Part shown: one piece after another, positions 36,647-44,634 of the stretch
How positions within the stretch are numbered: the first letter of the stretch is position 1
Layout of the letters: every line of letters starts with the position of its first letter
Source of the DNA: a bacterium
GTDB lineage: Bacteria > Cyanobacteriota > Vampirovibrionia > Gastranaerophilales > Gastranaerophilaceae
Direction: 5' to 3'
Assembly: GCA_017629215.1 (NCBI GenBank)
Contig: JAGBXP010000036.1
Coordinates: forward strand, 1-64,000
Length of the DNA: 64,000 nucleotides
Translations under genes and position numbers: made by a program
The notes under the pieces: generated by a model
Told to the model about the DNA's origin: nothing
The model's input: only the letters and a program-made list of their open reading frames with translations
Database searches by the model: none

Positions 36647-37186
36647 CTAAATCTTAACAGCGTCAAATCCTATCTCTAAAGCTTTTTTATTTAATGGTAT
36701 CAAATCTTTTTTCTTATCACCCATTACTTTTTCGAAACCTAGAGCTAGGAAATTTTTATCTACCACATCTACAACAGAAGAAAGTACTCCTAATGCAACC
36801 ATATTTGTTACTTTACTTGTACCCAATTCATTAGCCAAATCACCCATTGGTGCAAATACATAATTAATATCAGCTCTTGGTTTTGTTTCTGCAACTAATG
36901 TTGAATTTGCAACAATTGTACCTCCAGTCTTAACTCTTTGTACAAATTTATCAAATGACTGTTGATTTAAAACCAAAGCGTAATCAGTATCTTGTTTATG
37001 AACAGAGCTTACTTCTGTATCAGAAACAACTATTTCACAGTTTACTGTCCCACCACGCATTTCTGCACCATAACAAGGATACCAAGTAACATTTTTATCA
37101 GCTAACATAAACGAATTTGCTAAGATAGTTCCTGCTAAAAGAACACCCTGTCCACCAAAGCCTGCAATAATAAAATTTTTTTCCAT
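36647..37186 (-). CDS. korC: 2-oxoacid:ferredoxin oxidoreductase, gamma subunit
   Basis: This 179-aa subunit has a Rossmann-like start (IIAGFGGQGVLLAGTILANS) and the conserved YGAEMRGGTVNCEIVVSD segment typical of the gamma chain of 2-oxoglutarate-type ferredoxin oxidoreductases. It completes the enzyme that oxidatively decarboxylates a 2-oxoacid to acyl-CoA, reducing ferredoxin. It shares one base with korB. The substrate is most likely 2-oxoglutarate, but branched-chain oxoacids (Vor) cannot be excluded. Confidence 0.9.
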   Translation of the reverse strand: MEKNFIIAGFGGQGVLLAGTILANSFMLADKNVTWYPCYGAEMRGGTVNCEIVVSDTEVSSVHKQDTDYALVLNQQSFDKFVQRVKTGGTIVANSTLVAETKPRADINYVFAPMGDLANELGTSKVTNMVALGVLSSVVDVVDKNFLALGFEKVMGDKKKDLIPLNKKALEIGFDAVKI

Positions 37187-37944
37187 TATTTATTACCTCC
37201 ACTAGCAGTTATATCCTTGAATACTCCAAGAGGGAACACTGGTATCATTTCTTCTCTTACTCTTTTGTGCGCTTCCTCTGGAGTCATTTTCCAGTTCGTA
37301 GGACAAGAAGAGAGAATTTCAACAAATCCAAATCCTAATCCTTTCTGTTGTACTTCAAAAGCTTTTTTAATCGCTTGTTTTGCTTTTACCATATTAGGGA
37401 TTGTATCAAGTGATACTCTTGCAGAAAAAGCAGTACCATCACATAGTGCAATCTGTTCTGCAATTTTTATTGGGTAACCATAATAATCAGCGTTTCTACC
37501 ATTAGGTGAAGTTGTAGTCTTTTGTCCCATTAAAGAAGTTGGTCCCATTTGTCCACCTGTCATTCCATAAGTTGTATTATTTATACAAATAGCTGAAAAA
37601 TTTTCCCCTCTAAGTGCTGAGTGCATTGATTCTGCCAAGCCAATTGAAGCAAAATCGCCGTCTCCTTGATATGTAAATACGAATTTGTCAGGTTGAGCTC
37701 TTTTTACACCCGTTGCAGATGCACAAGCTCTTCCATGAGGTGCTTCAACACAATCAATATCAAGAAAATTATATAAGAAAACCGAACAGCCTACACATGT
37801 TGAACAAATAGCTTTTTCCTGTAATTCCATTTCGTCAATCAATTCTGCAACAAGCCTTACTGCAACGCCATGATCACAACCAGGGCAAAATGTGTATCTG
37901 AAATCTTTTTTCATACATTTTGGAATACTAAATACTTGTTGCAT
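37186..37944 (-). CDS. korB: 2-oxoacid:ferredoxin oxidoreductase, beta (TPP) subunit
   Basis: This 252-aa thiamine-diphosphate subunit has CPGCDHGVAVR near the start, the GRACASATGVKRAQPD loop and YQGDGDFASIG, the latter being the Mg-TPP GDG motif with Asn-Asn-Thr (INNTTYGMTGGQ) downstream. ATG 37944 was chosen because AAGGAG lies 7 nt before it; an upstream ATG at 37974 has no such site. It overlaps the end of korA by 17 nt. Confidence 0.92.
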   Translation of the reverse strand: MQQVFSIPKCMKKDFRYTFCPGCDHGVAVRLVAELIDEMELQEKAICSTCVGCSVFLYNFLDIDCVEAPHGRACASATGVKRAQPDKFVFTYQGDGDFASIGLAESMHSALRGENFSAICINNTTYGMTGGQMGPTSLMGQKTTTSPNGRNADYYGYPIKIAEQIALCDGTAFSARVSLDTIPNMVKAKQAIKKAFEVQQKGLGFGFVEILSSCPTNWKMTPEEAHKRVREEMIPVFPLGVFKDITASGGNK

Positions 37945-39013
37945 AACAAGCTCCTTTCTTATAAATATTCTCAACTGCAGAAACTATTTCTTCCACGCTT
38001 AACCATTCTCCGCAAGGTCTGTTTATCAAACTTACTTCAGATTTACCGTTTACTGCATATCTAACATCTTTAAACATTTGTCCCATATTCATTTCAACAA
38101 CAACAAATTTTTTACCAAGCTTTGCTAAGTTAGAAATTCTTTCGTAAGGAAATGGAGATAATGTAACTGGTCTAAAACATCCAACTTTCAAACCTTTATC
38201 TCTTAAAACTGTCATTGCAGCTTTAATATTTCTTGTCATTGAACCAAATGCTGTTAAGATGATATCTGCATCTTCAATATTAAATTCTTCATAGCTGGTT
38301 TCATTTTTCTTAATAAGTTCAAATTTTTCAAATAAATTATAAATATGTTGAATTTGTTTCTTTTCATCAGGTCCAACTGAATATATTGCACGTCCTTCCC
38401 TACTTTTTGCTCCAGTTAATGCCCAAGACGAAACATCAACTTCAGGATAAGGATTTTCTCCAAAACTCGCTGGTTCCATCATTTGACCCAAAAGCCCATC
38501 TGCTAATAAAATAACAGGATTTCTATATTTTTGAGCTAAATAAAACGCTCTATAAGTATAATCAATACATTCTTGAACTGTAGATGGCGCAAGTACAATG
38601 ATTTTATAATCACCATTACCACCACCATAAACAGATTGATTGTAATCTCCTTGCGCTGGATAAATATAACCCAAACCAGGACCTGCTCGCATAACATTTA
38701 CTAAAACTACAGGTAATTCATCGCCACAAGCATAAGATAAAGCTTCTTGCATTAATGCTACTGCACAAGAAGACGATGTTGTCATTGCCCTAACACCTGT
38801 AGAAACTGCTCCAAGAACCATATTTATTGCAGCTAATTCACTTTCTGCACAAACATAAGCTTTACCAAGTTCTGGCATAACACCACTTAAATATTCGCCA
38901 ATTTCTGTTTGTGGAGTTATTGGATATCCAAAATAACATTGTAGACCAGCATTTACAGCTGCTTGAGCGATAGCATAATTACCTTTTATTAAAACTTTTT
39001 CATTACTTTCCAT
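37928..39013 (-). CDS. korA: 2-oxoacid:ferredoxin oxidoreductase, alpha subunit
   Basis: This 361-aa subunit has GNYAIAQAAVNAGLQCYFGYPITPQTE at the N terminus and the ESELAAINMVLGA and TTSSSCAVALMQEALSYA segments of the alpha chain. The C-terminal domain (residues about 240-355) carries the transketolase-like fold. It supplies substrate and CoA sites to the heterotetramer. Order and spacing with the ferredoxin-like gene upstream (39 nt) match korDABC operons of anaerobes. Confidence 0.92.
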   Translation of the reverse strand: MESNEKVLIKGNYAIAQAAVNAGLQCYFGYPITPQTEIGEYLSGVMPELGKAYVCAESELAAINMVLGAVSTGVRAMTTSSSCAVALMQEALSYACGDELPVVLVNVMRAGPGLGYIYPAQGDYNQSVYGGGNGDYKIIVLAPSTVQECIDYTYRAFYLAQKYRNPVILLADGLLGQMMEPASFGENPYPEVDVSSWALTGAKSREGRAIYSVGPDEKKQIQHIYNLFEKFELIKKNETSYEEFNIEDADIILTAFGSMTRNIKAAMTVLRDKGLKVGCFRPVTLSPFPYERISNLAKLGKKFVVVEMNMGQMFKDVRYAVNGKSEVSLINRPCGEWLSVEEIVSAVENIYKKGACYATSI

Positions 39014-39052
39014 AATATCTCCTATGACTATTAAATTTAATCCTCTGATTAA

Positions 39053-39274
39053 TTATTTATTAGTCATTTCTTTATAAACCTCTATTGCAAGATCTGGACA
39101 TCTTTTTGCGCACATAGCACAACCAATACATTCGTTATTCTTATCATCAAACTCTACAAGATAATCACCAAGGCGATTTGTCTTGTCAGATTTTTTTATC
39201 AAACCCTTTGGACATGTACTTACGCATAAATAACATGACTTACAACGAGAATTGTTAATTTTTATTAAGCTCAT
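39053..39274 (-). CDS. korD: 2[4Fe-4S] ferredoxin-like subunit
   Basis: This 73-aa protein has two CxxCxxCxxxC clusters: CKSCYLCVSTCPKG near residues 11-24 and CIGCAMCAKRCPD near 50-62. It passes electrons from the TPP site to free ferredoxin. It is the first gene of the kor operon, with AGGAG before the ATG. Confidence 0.93.
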   Translation of the reverse strand: MSLIKINNSRCKSCYLCVSTCPKGLIKKSDKTNRLGDYLVEFDDKNNECIGCAMCAKRCPDLAIEVYKEMTNK

Positions 39275-39297
39275 TTACTACTCCTGTTACATTCAAA

Positions 39298-39306
39298 AGT
39301 ATAGCA
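39298..39306 (-). promoter_or_regulatory. Extended -10 promoter element of the kor operon
   Basis: Read on the minus strand, TGCTATACT is an extended -10 about 24 nt before the korD ATG. No good -35 is seen. Confidence 0.45.
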
Positions 39307-39408
39307 TCAACAAGCTTTTTAGCCACCTATTGTAAAGTTTTGTAAATTTATTTACTTAAACGTGTTACTAATTTTTGAGATGTGGAATTAGGAATATATA
39401 GGACAAAG

Positions 39409-39447
39409 CAAGGAAGCGTCTGTAAGGATGCAAAAGCCAGAAAGGAG
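39409..39447 (+). promoter_or_regulatory. Flagellin leader with three AGGA motifs and a hairpin
   Basis: CAAGGA (39409-39414), TGTAAGGATGC (39421-39431) and AAAGGAG (39441-39447, the SD itself) lie in one 40-nt stretch. GCGTC and GATGC around the middle motif can form a short hairpin. This matches the arrangement of CsrA sites in flagellin leaders of other bacteria. A sigma-28 promoter was sought upstream and not found. Confidence 0.5.
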
Positions 39448-39453
39448 TAAAAA

Positions 39454-40344
39454 ATGGCACTTACAATTAACACAAACATTTCATCTTTGGTAGCACAAAG
39501 AAACTTAGCTAATGCGACAAGTTCGTTAAACACAGCTATTGAAAGAATGACAACTGGTTACAAGATTAACCATGCAAGCGACAACGCTGCAGGTTATTCA
39601 ATCGCACGTAACTGGGAAACACAATTAGGCTCATTAGACGTTGCTGCTGACAACGCTGCGACAGGGGCTGACATGTTAACAACATTAGAAGACACTTATA
39701 CTTTGTTAACTGATCACTGTCAACGTGTTAGAGACTTAACAGAACAAGCTGCAAACGGTACTTATGGTACACAATCATTAAGAGCTATTGAATCAGAAAT
39801 TACAGCAAGACTTGAAGAAATTAACCGTATTGCTGCAAACTGCGAATTTAATGGTCTTAAAATGATGTCTGGTACTATGAGTGATATAAGCATACAAGTA
39901 GGCTTGTATGGTGATGAATACAGCAGAATTGAACTTAAAAATGAATTATTTGATGAAGCAAGTGTTGAAGAATTATTTGATACTTATGGTGGTATGACTG
40001 GTGCTGACGTTGAAAGCGTTGCTCAAAAATGTGCAGGCTTCAATGATGATGGTACTATCAGTAGTGATAATGCAACAGGAATGCTTACTGTAATTGATAA
40101 AGTAATCAATCAAATTTCAGAACGTGTAACAACATTAGGTGCTGCTCAAAACAGAATTGACTCTGCTATTGAATCAATTGCTGTACAATCTGAAAATATC
40201 ACATCATCTTTATCAACATTAAGAGATGCAGATATTGCAGAAGAATCTTCAAATTACATTCAATCACAAATTCTACAACAAGCTGCTGCTACATTGTTAG
40301 CAACTGCAAACCAAACTCCAAGTATTGCATTAAACCTTCTATAA
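39454..40344 (+). CDS. Flagellin
   Basis: This 296-aa protein polymerises into the flagellar filament. The N-terminal D0/D1 region is classic: MALTINTNISSLVAQRNLAN, ERMTTGYKINHASDNAAGYSIA. The C-terminal D1/D0 is also classic: LRDADIAEESSNYIQSQILQQ, ATANQTPSIALNLL. The central variable domain is short (residues about 140-210), giving a compact filament. It has higher coding bias (strong SD, fewer rare codons) than neighbours, as for a highly expressed gene. No export or chaperone gene is adjacent. A glycan cassette that could modify it begins at 59847. Confidence 0.95.
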   Translation: MALTINTNISSLVAQRNLANATSSLNTAIERMTTGYKINHASDNAAGYSIARNWETQLGSLDVAADNAATGADMLTTLEDTYTLLTDHCQRVRDLTEQAANGTYGTQSLRAIESEITARLEEINRIAANCEFNGLKMMSGTMSDISIQVGLYGDEYSRIELKNELFDEASVEELFDTYGGMTGADVESVAQKCAGFNDDGTISSDNATGMLTVIDKVINQISERVTTLGAAQNRIDSAIESIAVQSENITSSLSTLRDADIAEESSNYIQSQILQQAAATLLATANQTPSIALNLL

Positions 40345-40352
40345 TAAAGGTC

Positions 40353-40402
40353 GGAGTGCTTAGTTGGTGGTTACAATTCAAGCAAATACTAACAAGCACT
40401 CC
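40353..40402 (+). terminator. Hairpin after the flagellin gene
   Basis: GGAGTGCT (40353-40360) pairs with AGCACTCC (40395-40402), extended by GTT/AAC inside. There is no T run, so it may protect the mRNA end. The true terminator is probably at 40556. Confidence 0.6.
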
Positions 40403-40555
40403 TCAATGCAAAACTCTAAGACCGATACATTGGTTGGTCAATAATATAACTCAAAAATATACATTCACCCCAAAGAATGTTATTTGGTAAAAGTAAGTGC
40501 CAAGCTCATAGTTTTTCTATAAGTATGCAATTTACCCCTTTACCACAGTATATAT

Positions 40556-40585
40556 GCCGAGGCTTAATCTCGGCTTTTATTTTGC
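40556..40585 (+). terminator. Rho-independent terminator of the flagellin transcript
   Basis: GCCGAG-GCTTAAT-CTCGGC is followed by TTTTATTTTGCTTTT, nearly the same stem as at 25300. The 210 nt between the flagellin stop and this point hold the hairpin at 40353 and no ORF. Confidence 0.9.
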
Positions 40586-40664
40586 TTTTATAATTATTTC
40601 ATTTAATTGATGAAACAGAAATATCGTGTTATTCTTGTAAATAATATTAAATGTAAGGATTGTC

Positions 40665-41459
40665 ATGATTAAGTTAATAGCGACTGATATTGATGGAACA
40701 ATTTTAATTCCAGAGGGTGAATTTACAGAGAGTGTAAAACAGTGTATTTTAAAACTAAAAGAAACTGGAATAAAGGTTGTTTTAGTAACAGGTAGAATGA
40801 ATGCAGCTGCAATCAAAATTGCAAAAGAGCTAAGTCTTACAACACCTGTTGTTTCATATCAAGGTGGATTAATTGTTGAAGGTAATAAAAAGCTTTATGA
40901 AAGATATTTAACAACCGAGCAGGCTGAAAGAGTTATTGATTGGGCAAAACAAGAAAAAATTCATATTAATTTGTATAATGACGATATTCTCTACACAGAA
41001 GCTGATTGCTATGAAATTAAAAGATATTGTAATAATTTACATACAGAACATAGAGTTAAAAACTTTAATGAAATACAAAAAACTAAAATAAATAAATTAC
41101 TTGCTATTGATTATAATAATCCTGATAGAATTTCTCGTTACGAAAAAGAATTACCAAACATATTCCCAGATTTATATATAGTTAAATCTACTCCGTATTT
41201 TTTAGAGTTTTCAAGTCCAGAAGCCTCAAAAAAATGTGCTGTAGAATTTTTACAAAAATATTGGAAATTAGAAAAAGAAGAAATTTTAACCATCGGAGAT
41301 CAAAACAATGACATAGCATTATTGAGAGCTGGTGGGCTAAAAATAGCAATGGGAAATGCAACCGAAGAATTAAAAAAAGAAGCTGATTATATAACAGAGT
41401 CTGTTTATTCAGATGGTTTTGTAAAAGCGATAGAAAAATTCTGTTTCGCTAAGATTTAA
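40665..41459 (+). CDS. Cof-type HAD phosphatase
   Basis: This 264-aa protein of the HAD IIB (Cof) family has motif I TDIDGTIL, motif II VLVTGRMNAAA and motif IV TIGDQNNDIALLRAGG, with a C2-type cap between about residues 85 and 185. These enzymes dephosphorylate sugar phosphates, flavin mononucleotide or similar small molecules; the substrate is not evident. AAGGATTGTC precedes the ATG. It lies upstream of the SRP RNA promoter and appears monocistronic. Confidence 0.88.
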   Translation: MIKLIATDIDGTILIPEGEFTESVKQCILKLKETGIKVVLVTGRMNAAAIKIAKELSLTTPVVSYQGGLIVEGNKKLYERYLTTEQAERVIDWAKQEKIHINLYNDDILYTEADCYEIKRYCNNLHTEHRVKNFNEIQKTKINKLLAIDYNNPDRISRYEKELPNIFPDLYIVKSTPYFLEFSSPEASKKCAVEFLQKYWKLEKEEILTIGDQNNDIALLRAGGLKIAMGNATEELKKEADYITESVYSDGFVKAIEKFCFAKI

Positions 41460-41512
41460 TCAATTGATTACTTAAAAATTTTCTATTTTTCTTATAAATT
41501 CAAATTCTAAAC

Positions 41513-41541
41513 TTGCGAAAATAGAAATTTCGTGCTATCAT
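41513..41541 (+). promoter_or_regulatory. Promoter of the SRP RNA
   Basis: TTGCGA (41513-41518), a 17-nt spacer and TATCAT (41536-41541). The A at 41548, 7 nt later, is exactly where the closing stem of the RNA begins. Confidence 0.8.
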
Positions 41542-41547
41542 TCGATT

Positions 41548-41807
41548 ACCGTACTCCCCGGGGACTTAGCGGATCTCTTGACTCGAACGCTTTTGCGAGG
41601 GGCAGAGCCTACTGTGAGGAGTATAGGAAATTTGTTGATGTATTTTCAGTTGTTGATAGTTTAGAATATGATGGCGTAAGCTATCGAACCGTGTCAGGAT
41701 GGAAACATAGCAGCACTAAGGTAATCCTTGCGGGTGTCATACTTCTAAAAAGGAGATTGCAAGATTCAAATTCAAGTTTTCTTTATTTCGATAGGTAGTG
41801 GTACGGT
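41548..41807 (+). ncRNA. ffs: Signal recognition particle RNA, large type with Alu domain
   Basis: The 5' end ACCGTAC (41548-41554) pairs with the 3' end GTACGGT (41801-41807), closing a 260-nt molecule. The conserved domain IV is GTCAGG-ATG-GAAA-CAT-AGCAGC: the asymmetric loop and tetraloop bound by Ffh. The 5' part (GGGGACTTAGCGG ... GCGAGGGGC) aligns by eye with the Alu domain of Bacillus scRNA (GGGGAGGTAGCGG ... GCAGGGC). A T run follows the closing stem. An 88-codon open frame across it is a false ORF. Confidence 0.85.
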
Positions 41808-41843
41808 TTTTATCAATGTAGTGTATCTTTTTATATTATAGAC

Positions 41844-42398
41844 ATGATAGTATTTGGCGCAAAACTTATTTCAAACACAAATATTCAAAAATTAGGACTT
41901 GATAAAAAATATCACGATTTTAATGTTTCGTTTGTAAAATTTACACATGAACATAAAAATGACCAAAATGTTTTAATGACATCAGAACTCTGGGGACTTG
42001 ATTCATATTCAAAATACATCAGTAATAATTTTAGAAATCTTAATTGCTCTAATAATATTTATGGAGATGAGTTCTTTGCAATAACAACCCAGAAAGATAA
42101 CTTTGAAAATATGAATCCGGACAATATATTAGGTTTGATGCAAACTTCAAAAAGACGTCCGGATAACTATGTCGAGTTCATACAAACAAAACCGGAATTT
42201 AAATTTGGAGAGACCCCCCGTACATTTAAAAATATTGGCAAAGCTCTTTTAAATGCGTTTTTTACAACATTAGGAACAAATAAAACTATTCATCTTGATA
42301 CTAACCATGAATCAGCAAAATTTTATAAAAAACTAGGCTTTATATGCATTGGCAATGACCCTGATATTGAGGAGCAATCATTATATATAAAAATCTAA
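41844..42398 (+). CDS. GNAT-like acetyltransferase
   Basis: This is a 184-aa protein. The second half reads like a GNAT fold: YVEFIQTKPEF as the central strands, GETPRTFKNIGKALLNAFF as the loop and helix that hold acetyl-CoA, and HLDTNHESAKFYKKLGFICIG as the C-terminal Asn...FYxKLGF signature. The classic Q/RxxGxG/A loop is altered to FKNIGKA. The substrate is unknown. TATTAT ends 4 nt before the ATG at 41844 and there is no SD, so the mRNA may be leaderless. Confidence 0.65.
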   Translation: MIVFGAKLISNTNIQKLGLDKKYHDFNVSFVKFTHEHKNDQNVLMTSELWGLDSYSKYISNNFRNLNCSNNIYGDEFFAITTQKDNFENMNPDNILGLMQTSKRRPDNYVEFIQTKPEFKFGETPRTFKNIGKALLNAFFTTLGTNKTIHLDTNHESAKFYKKLGFICIGNDPDIEEQSLYIKI

Positions 42399-42408
42399 GC
42401 ATTTATTT

Positions 42409-43317
42409 TTAAGAATTGTTCACCTTGTTGGCACTGGATCTTTTAATTATTAATTCATCTTTACGTTCTAATTTCTCATACAATTGAGAATTAATTTCTC
42501 CTCCTATGAGAATTAATAGTGAGGTATAGTACATCCACATCATCATAATTGCAAAGCCTGCAATTGTTCCGTATACAAAATTATATGTATGCAAATTATT
42601 GATATAAAGAGAAAAACCCCAAGAGCCTAATAACCAAGAAATGCAGAAGAAAATTGATCCAGGTAAAGCACTATGACGTCTTAAACGCTCATGCCCAGAT
42701 ATATCTGGAAGTATATAATAACTCAGATATGCAAGAATAAATAACGTAAAAAATGCTATTGGCCAACGGATAAATAACATAATATTTCCAAGGTGTTCTG
42801 TCATTCCTATATACGTAACCAAGAACTTAATAATTACTTTTCCAAAGATAATTGATGTTATGCTTAGAAATAAAATCAATGTGTGTACTAAAACCATAAC
42901 TAACGCTAATAGGCGAGAATAGAAAAAGTTTCGAGTTTCTTTTATTTTATAAGCACGATTTAGACCTTTTGCAATAATGGCCATTGTATTTGTTGATAGA
43001 AATAAAGTAATACAAAAACCAATAATAGCTACTATTCCAGTTTTTGAATAGAAAAATATTTCATTCAAAACTGTATGAATAACATTCATAGCATCACTCG
43101 GAACAATGTTATGCATAAATACCAATATTGGGTGCATAAATGAATGCTTACCAATCCAGCCAAAAAGAGCCGTTAAAAACAGCATAAATGGACAAATCCC
43201 TATGCAAAGCATAAAGCCCATCTCTGATGCCATTCCGAAAAAATCATGTTCAACAACAGATTGAATAATATTTCTTAAAGTTTTTATATTATTTTTAAAA
43301 GTAATTTTTATATTCAC
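42409..43317 (-). CDS. YihY/BrkB family membrane protein
   Basis: This 302-aa inner-membrane protein has six or more hydrophobic segments. The YihY signature MASEMGFMLCIGICPFMLFL comes near residue 29, with the FLSTNTMAIIAKGLNRAYKI and YGTIAGFAIMMMWMYYTSLLILIGGEIN segments. The family is widespread and was once wrongly called RNase BN; its true role is unclear. The start overlaps the end of the DHH phosphoesterase gene by 4 nt. Confidence 0.9.
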   Translation of the reverse strand: MNIKITFKNNIKTLRNIIQSVVEHDFFGMASEMGFMLCIGICPFMLFLTALFGWIGKHSFMHPILVFMHNIVPSDAMNVIHTVLNEIFFYSKTGIVAIIGFCITLFLSTNTMAIIAKGLNRAYKIKETRNFFYSRLLALVMVLVHTLILFLSITSIIFGKVIIKFLVTYIGMTEHLGNIMLFIRWPIAFFTLFILAYLSYYILPDISGHERLRRHSALPGSIFFCISWLLGSWGFSLYINNLHTYNFVYGTIAGFAIMMMWMYYTSLLILIGGEINSQLYEKLERKDELIIKRSSANKVNNS

Positions 43318-44261
43318 AATTTAATCTCTTTTAATAACTTATTTATTGAATCAGAAATAGATGCTTTTATCGTACAGCCTGCAGCGTATGTATGCCCACC
43401 ACCACCAAACAATTCACAAATCTTTGCGACATCTATTTTTTTACTTCTCATTGAGACTTTTGTTGTTTTTGAATCAACCTCTTTTACAACAAAAGAAATT
43501 TCAGTCGAGTCTATTGCTCGTAAAGTTTCTGCTATACCGTCTGTGTAATCATCTCCTGCAGAAAATTTTTCTAAATCTTTCTTATAAACTGTTGTATATG
43601 CAATTTTATTATCTTTTAAAAATTCAGCTTTATTTATACAGTAATTTTGAAACATAACAAGATTTTTTGTTTTTGATTCGTAACAGAGCTTATAAATCTT
43701 ATTTGGACTTGCACCTTTTTCAACCAATTCAGCAACAGCTCTAAATGCACTTGCAGATGTATTTTCAAATCTAAAATTGCCAGTATCTGTCATTATTGCT
43801 GTATATAAACAAACAGCAGCATCCTCAGTAATTTCCCAATTATTTTTCTTAAAGTAATCAAAAAGAACTTCTCCACAAGAACTAGCTTCTGGAACAATTA
43901 AATTATAATCTCCAAAAGCAGGATTTGTTTTATGATGGTCTATATTAACTCTACACTTTGCTTTGTCAAAAAAGATTTTTGCATCACGTACTCGTTCAAT
44001 TGAAGCCACATCTAGCGTTATTACTAAATCATATACCAATGATGTATCAAAATACCTTTGAGCTAAATTAATATTCGGTAAAAAATGATAATTATATGGA
44101 ACATTTGAAACAACACTCATATCAACTTTTTTCTTATAGCGTTTTTCTATCATTGAATATAAAGCACACATTGAACCAAGCGTATCACCATCAGGATTAA
44201 CATGGCTTAACAATAGTATCTTTTTCGCACCTCTTATGATATCATCAATGTTGTATTCCAT
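43314..44261 (-). CDS. DHH phosphoesterase, NrnA-like
   Basis: This is a 315-aa exonuclease-type enzyme. HVNPDGDTLGSM (motif I), VITLDVAS (motif II), NIDHHKTNP (the DHH motif) and TDTGNFRFENT are in the DHH domain; GGGGHTYAAGCT marks the DHHA1 domain near the C terminus. NrnA proteins remove short RNA oligonucleotides and 3'-phosphoadenosine 5'-phosphate. I chose the ATG at 44261 (MEYNIDD) rather than 44279; no SD supports either, and TATGCT lies 6 nt before the chosen start. It is followed by the YihY gene with a 4-nt overlap. Confidence 0.88.
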   Translation of the reverse strand: MEYNIDDIIRGAKKILLLSHVNPDGDTLGSMCALYSMIEKRYKKKVDMSVVSNVPYNYHFLPNINLAQRYFDTSLVYDLVITLDVASIERVRDAKIFFDKAKCRVNIDHHKTNPAFGDYNLIVPEASSCGEVLFDYFKKNNWEITEDAAVCLYTAIMTDTGNFRFENTSASAFRAVAELVEKGASPNKIYKLCYESKTKNLVMFQNYCINKAEFLKDNKIAYTTVYKKDLEKFSAGDDYTDGIAETLRAIDSTEISFVVKEVDSKTTKVSMRSKKIDVAKICELFGGGGHTYAAGCTIKASISDSINKLLKEIKL

Positions 44262-44288
44262 TTTATAAGCATAGCACAAAGGGATTAA

Positions 44289-44621
44289 ATGAGCAAAGTT
44301 CTTTATACAGATTTTGAAGGAGTAGATGACGTCATTGGTTCAATGATGGACAATCCAAACCTGAAAAAAGCAATAGCTAGAACAAATATGTATAAATTTT
44401 GGGATAGTATTCTTCCAGAAAAATTCAAAGGCAAATCCAAACCTTTTAGTATGCTACCAGGAGGAGTTATGACAATAGCGTGTCAAAACCCTGTTGTTGC
44501 TCAAGAACTAAACTTAAACAAAATTATGCTTATTAAAAAATTTGAGCCTTATGCCAAAAGCCTTAAAATGCGTGTTGTTGATATGAAATTTGATTTTAGA
44601 AAGTGGGAAGCTGTTAAATAA
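44289..44621 (+). CDS. DUF721/DciA-like protein
   Basis: This 110-aa protein has residues about 33-108 matching the DUF721 pattern: YKFWDSILPEKFKGKSKPFS, then MTIACQNPVVAQELNLNKIM, and MRVVDMKFDFRKW. DciA proteins load the replicative helicase DnaB in most bacteria without DnaC, though some DUF721 proteins have other nucleic-acid roles. AAAGGG precedes the ATG. It is divergent from the DHH gene and converges on tsaD. Confidence 0.75.
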   Translation: MSKVLYTDFEGVDDVIGSMMDNPNLKKAIARTNMYKFWDSILPEKFKGKSKPFSMLPGGVMTIACQNPVVAQELNLNKIMLIKKFEPYAKSLKMRVVDMKFDFRKWEAVK

Positions 44622-44634
44622 TTAGCAAAAGAAT

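Noticed and set aside
39275-39453. Sigma-28 or sigma-54 promoter for flagellin
   Set aside because: I looked for TAAA-N15-GCCGATAA and GG-N10-GC patterns and found none that fit.
41532-41798. 88-codon open frame on the plus strand
   Set aside because: It coincides with the SRP RNA. Its start is inside the RNA promoter and the peptide resembles nothing.
44289-44621. Alternative reading of the DUF721 protein as an ordinary RNA-binding Jag/KH protein
   Set aside because: The WDSILPEKF start and VxFRxW-like end fit DUF721/DciA and there is no GxxG loop of a KH domain.
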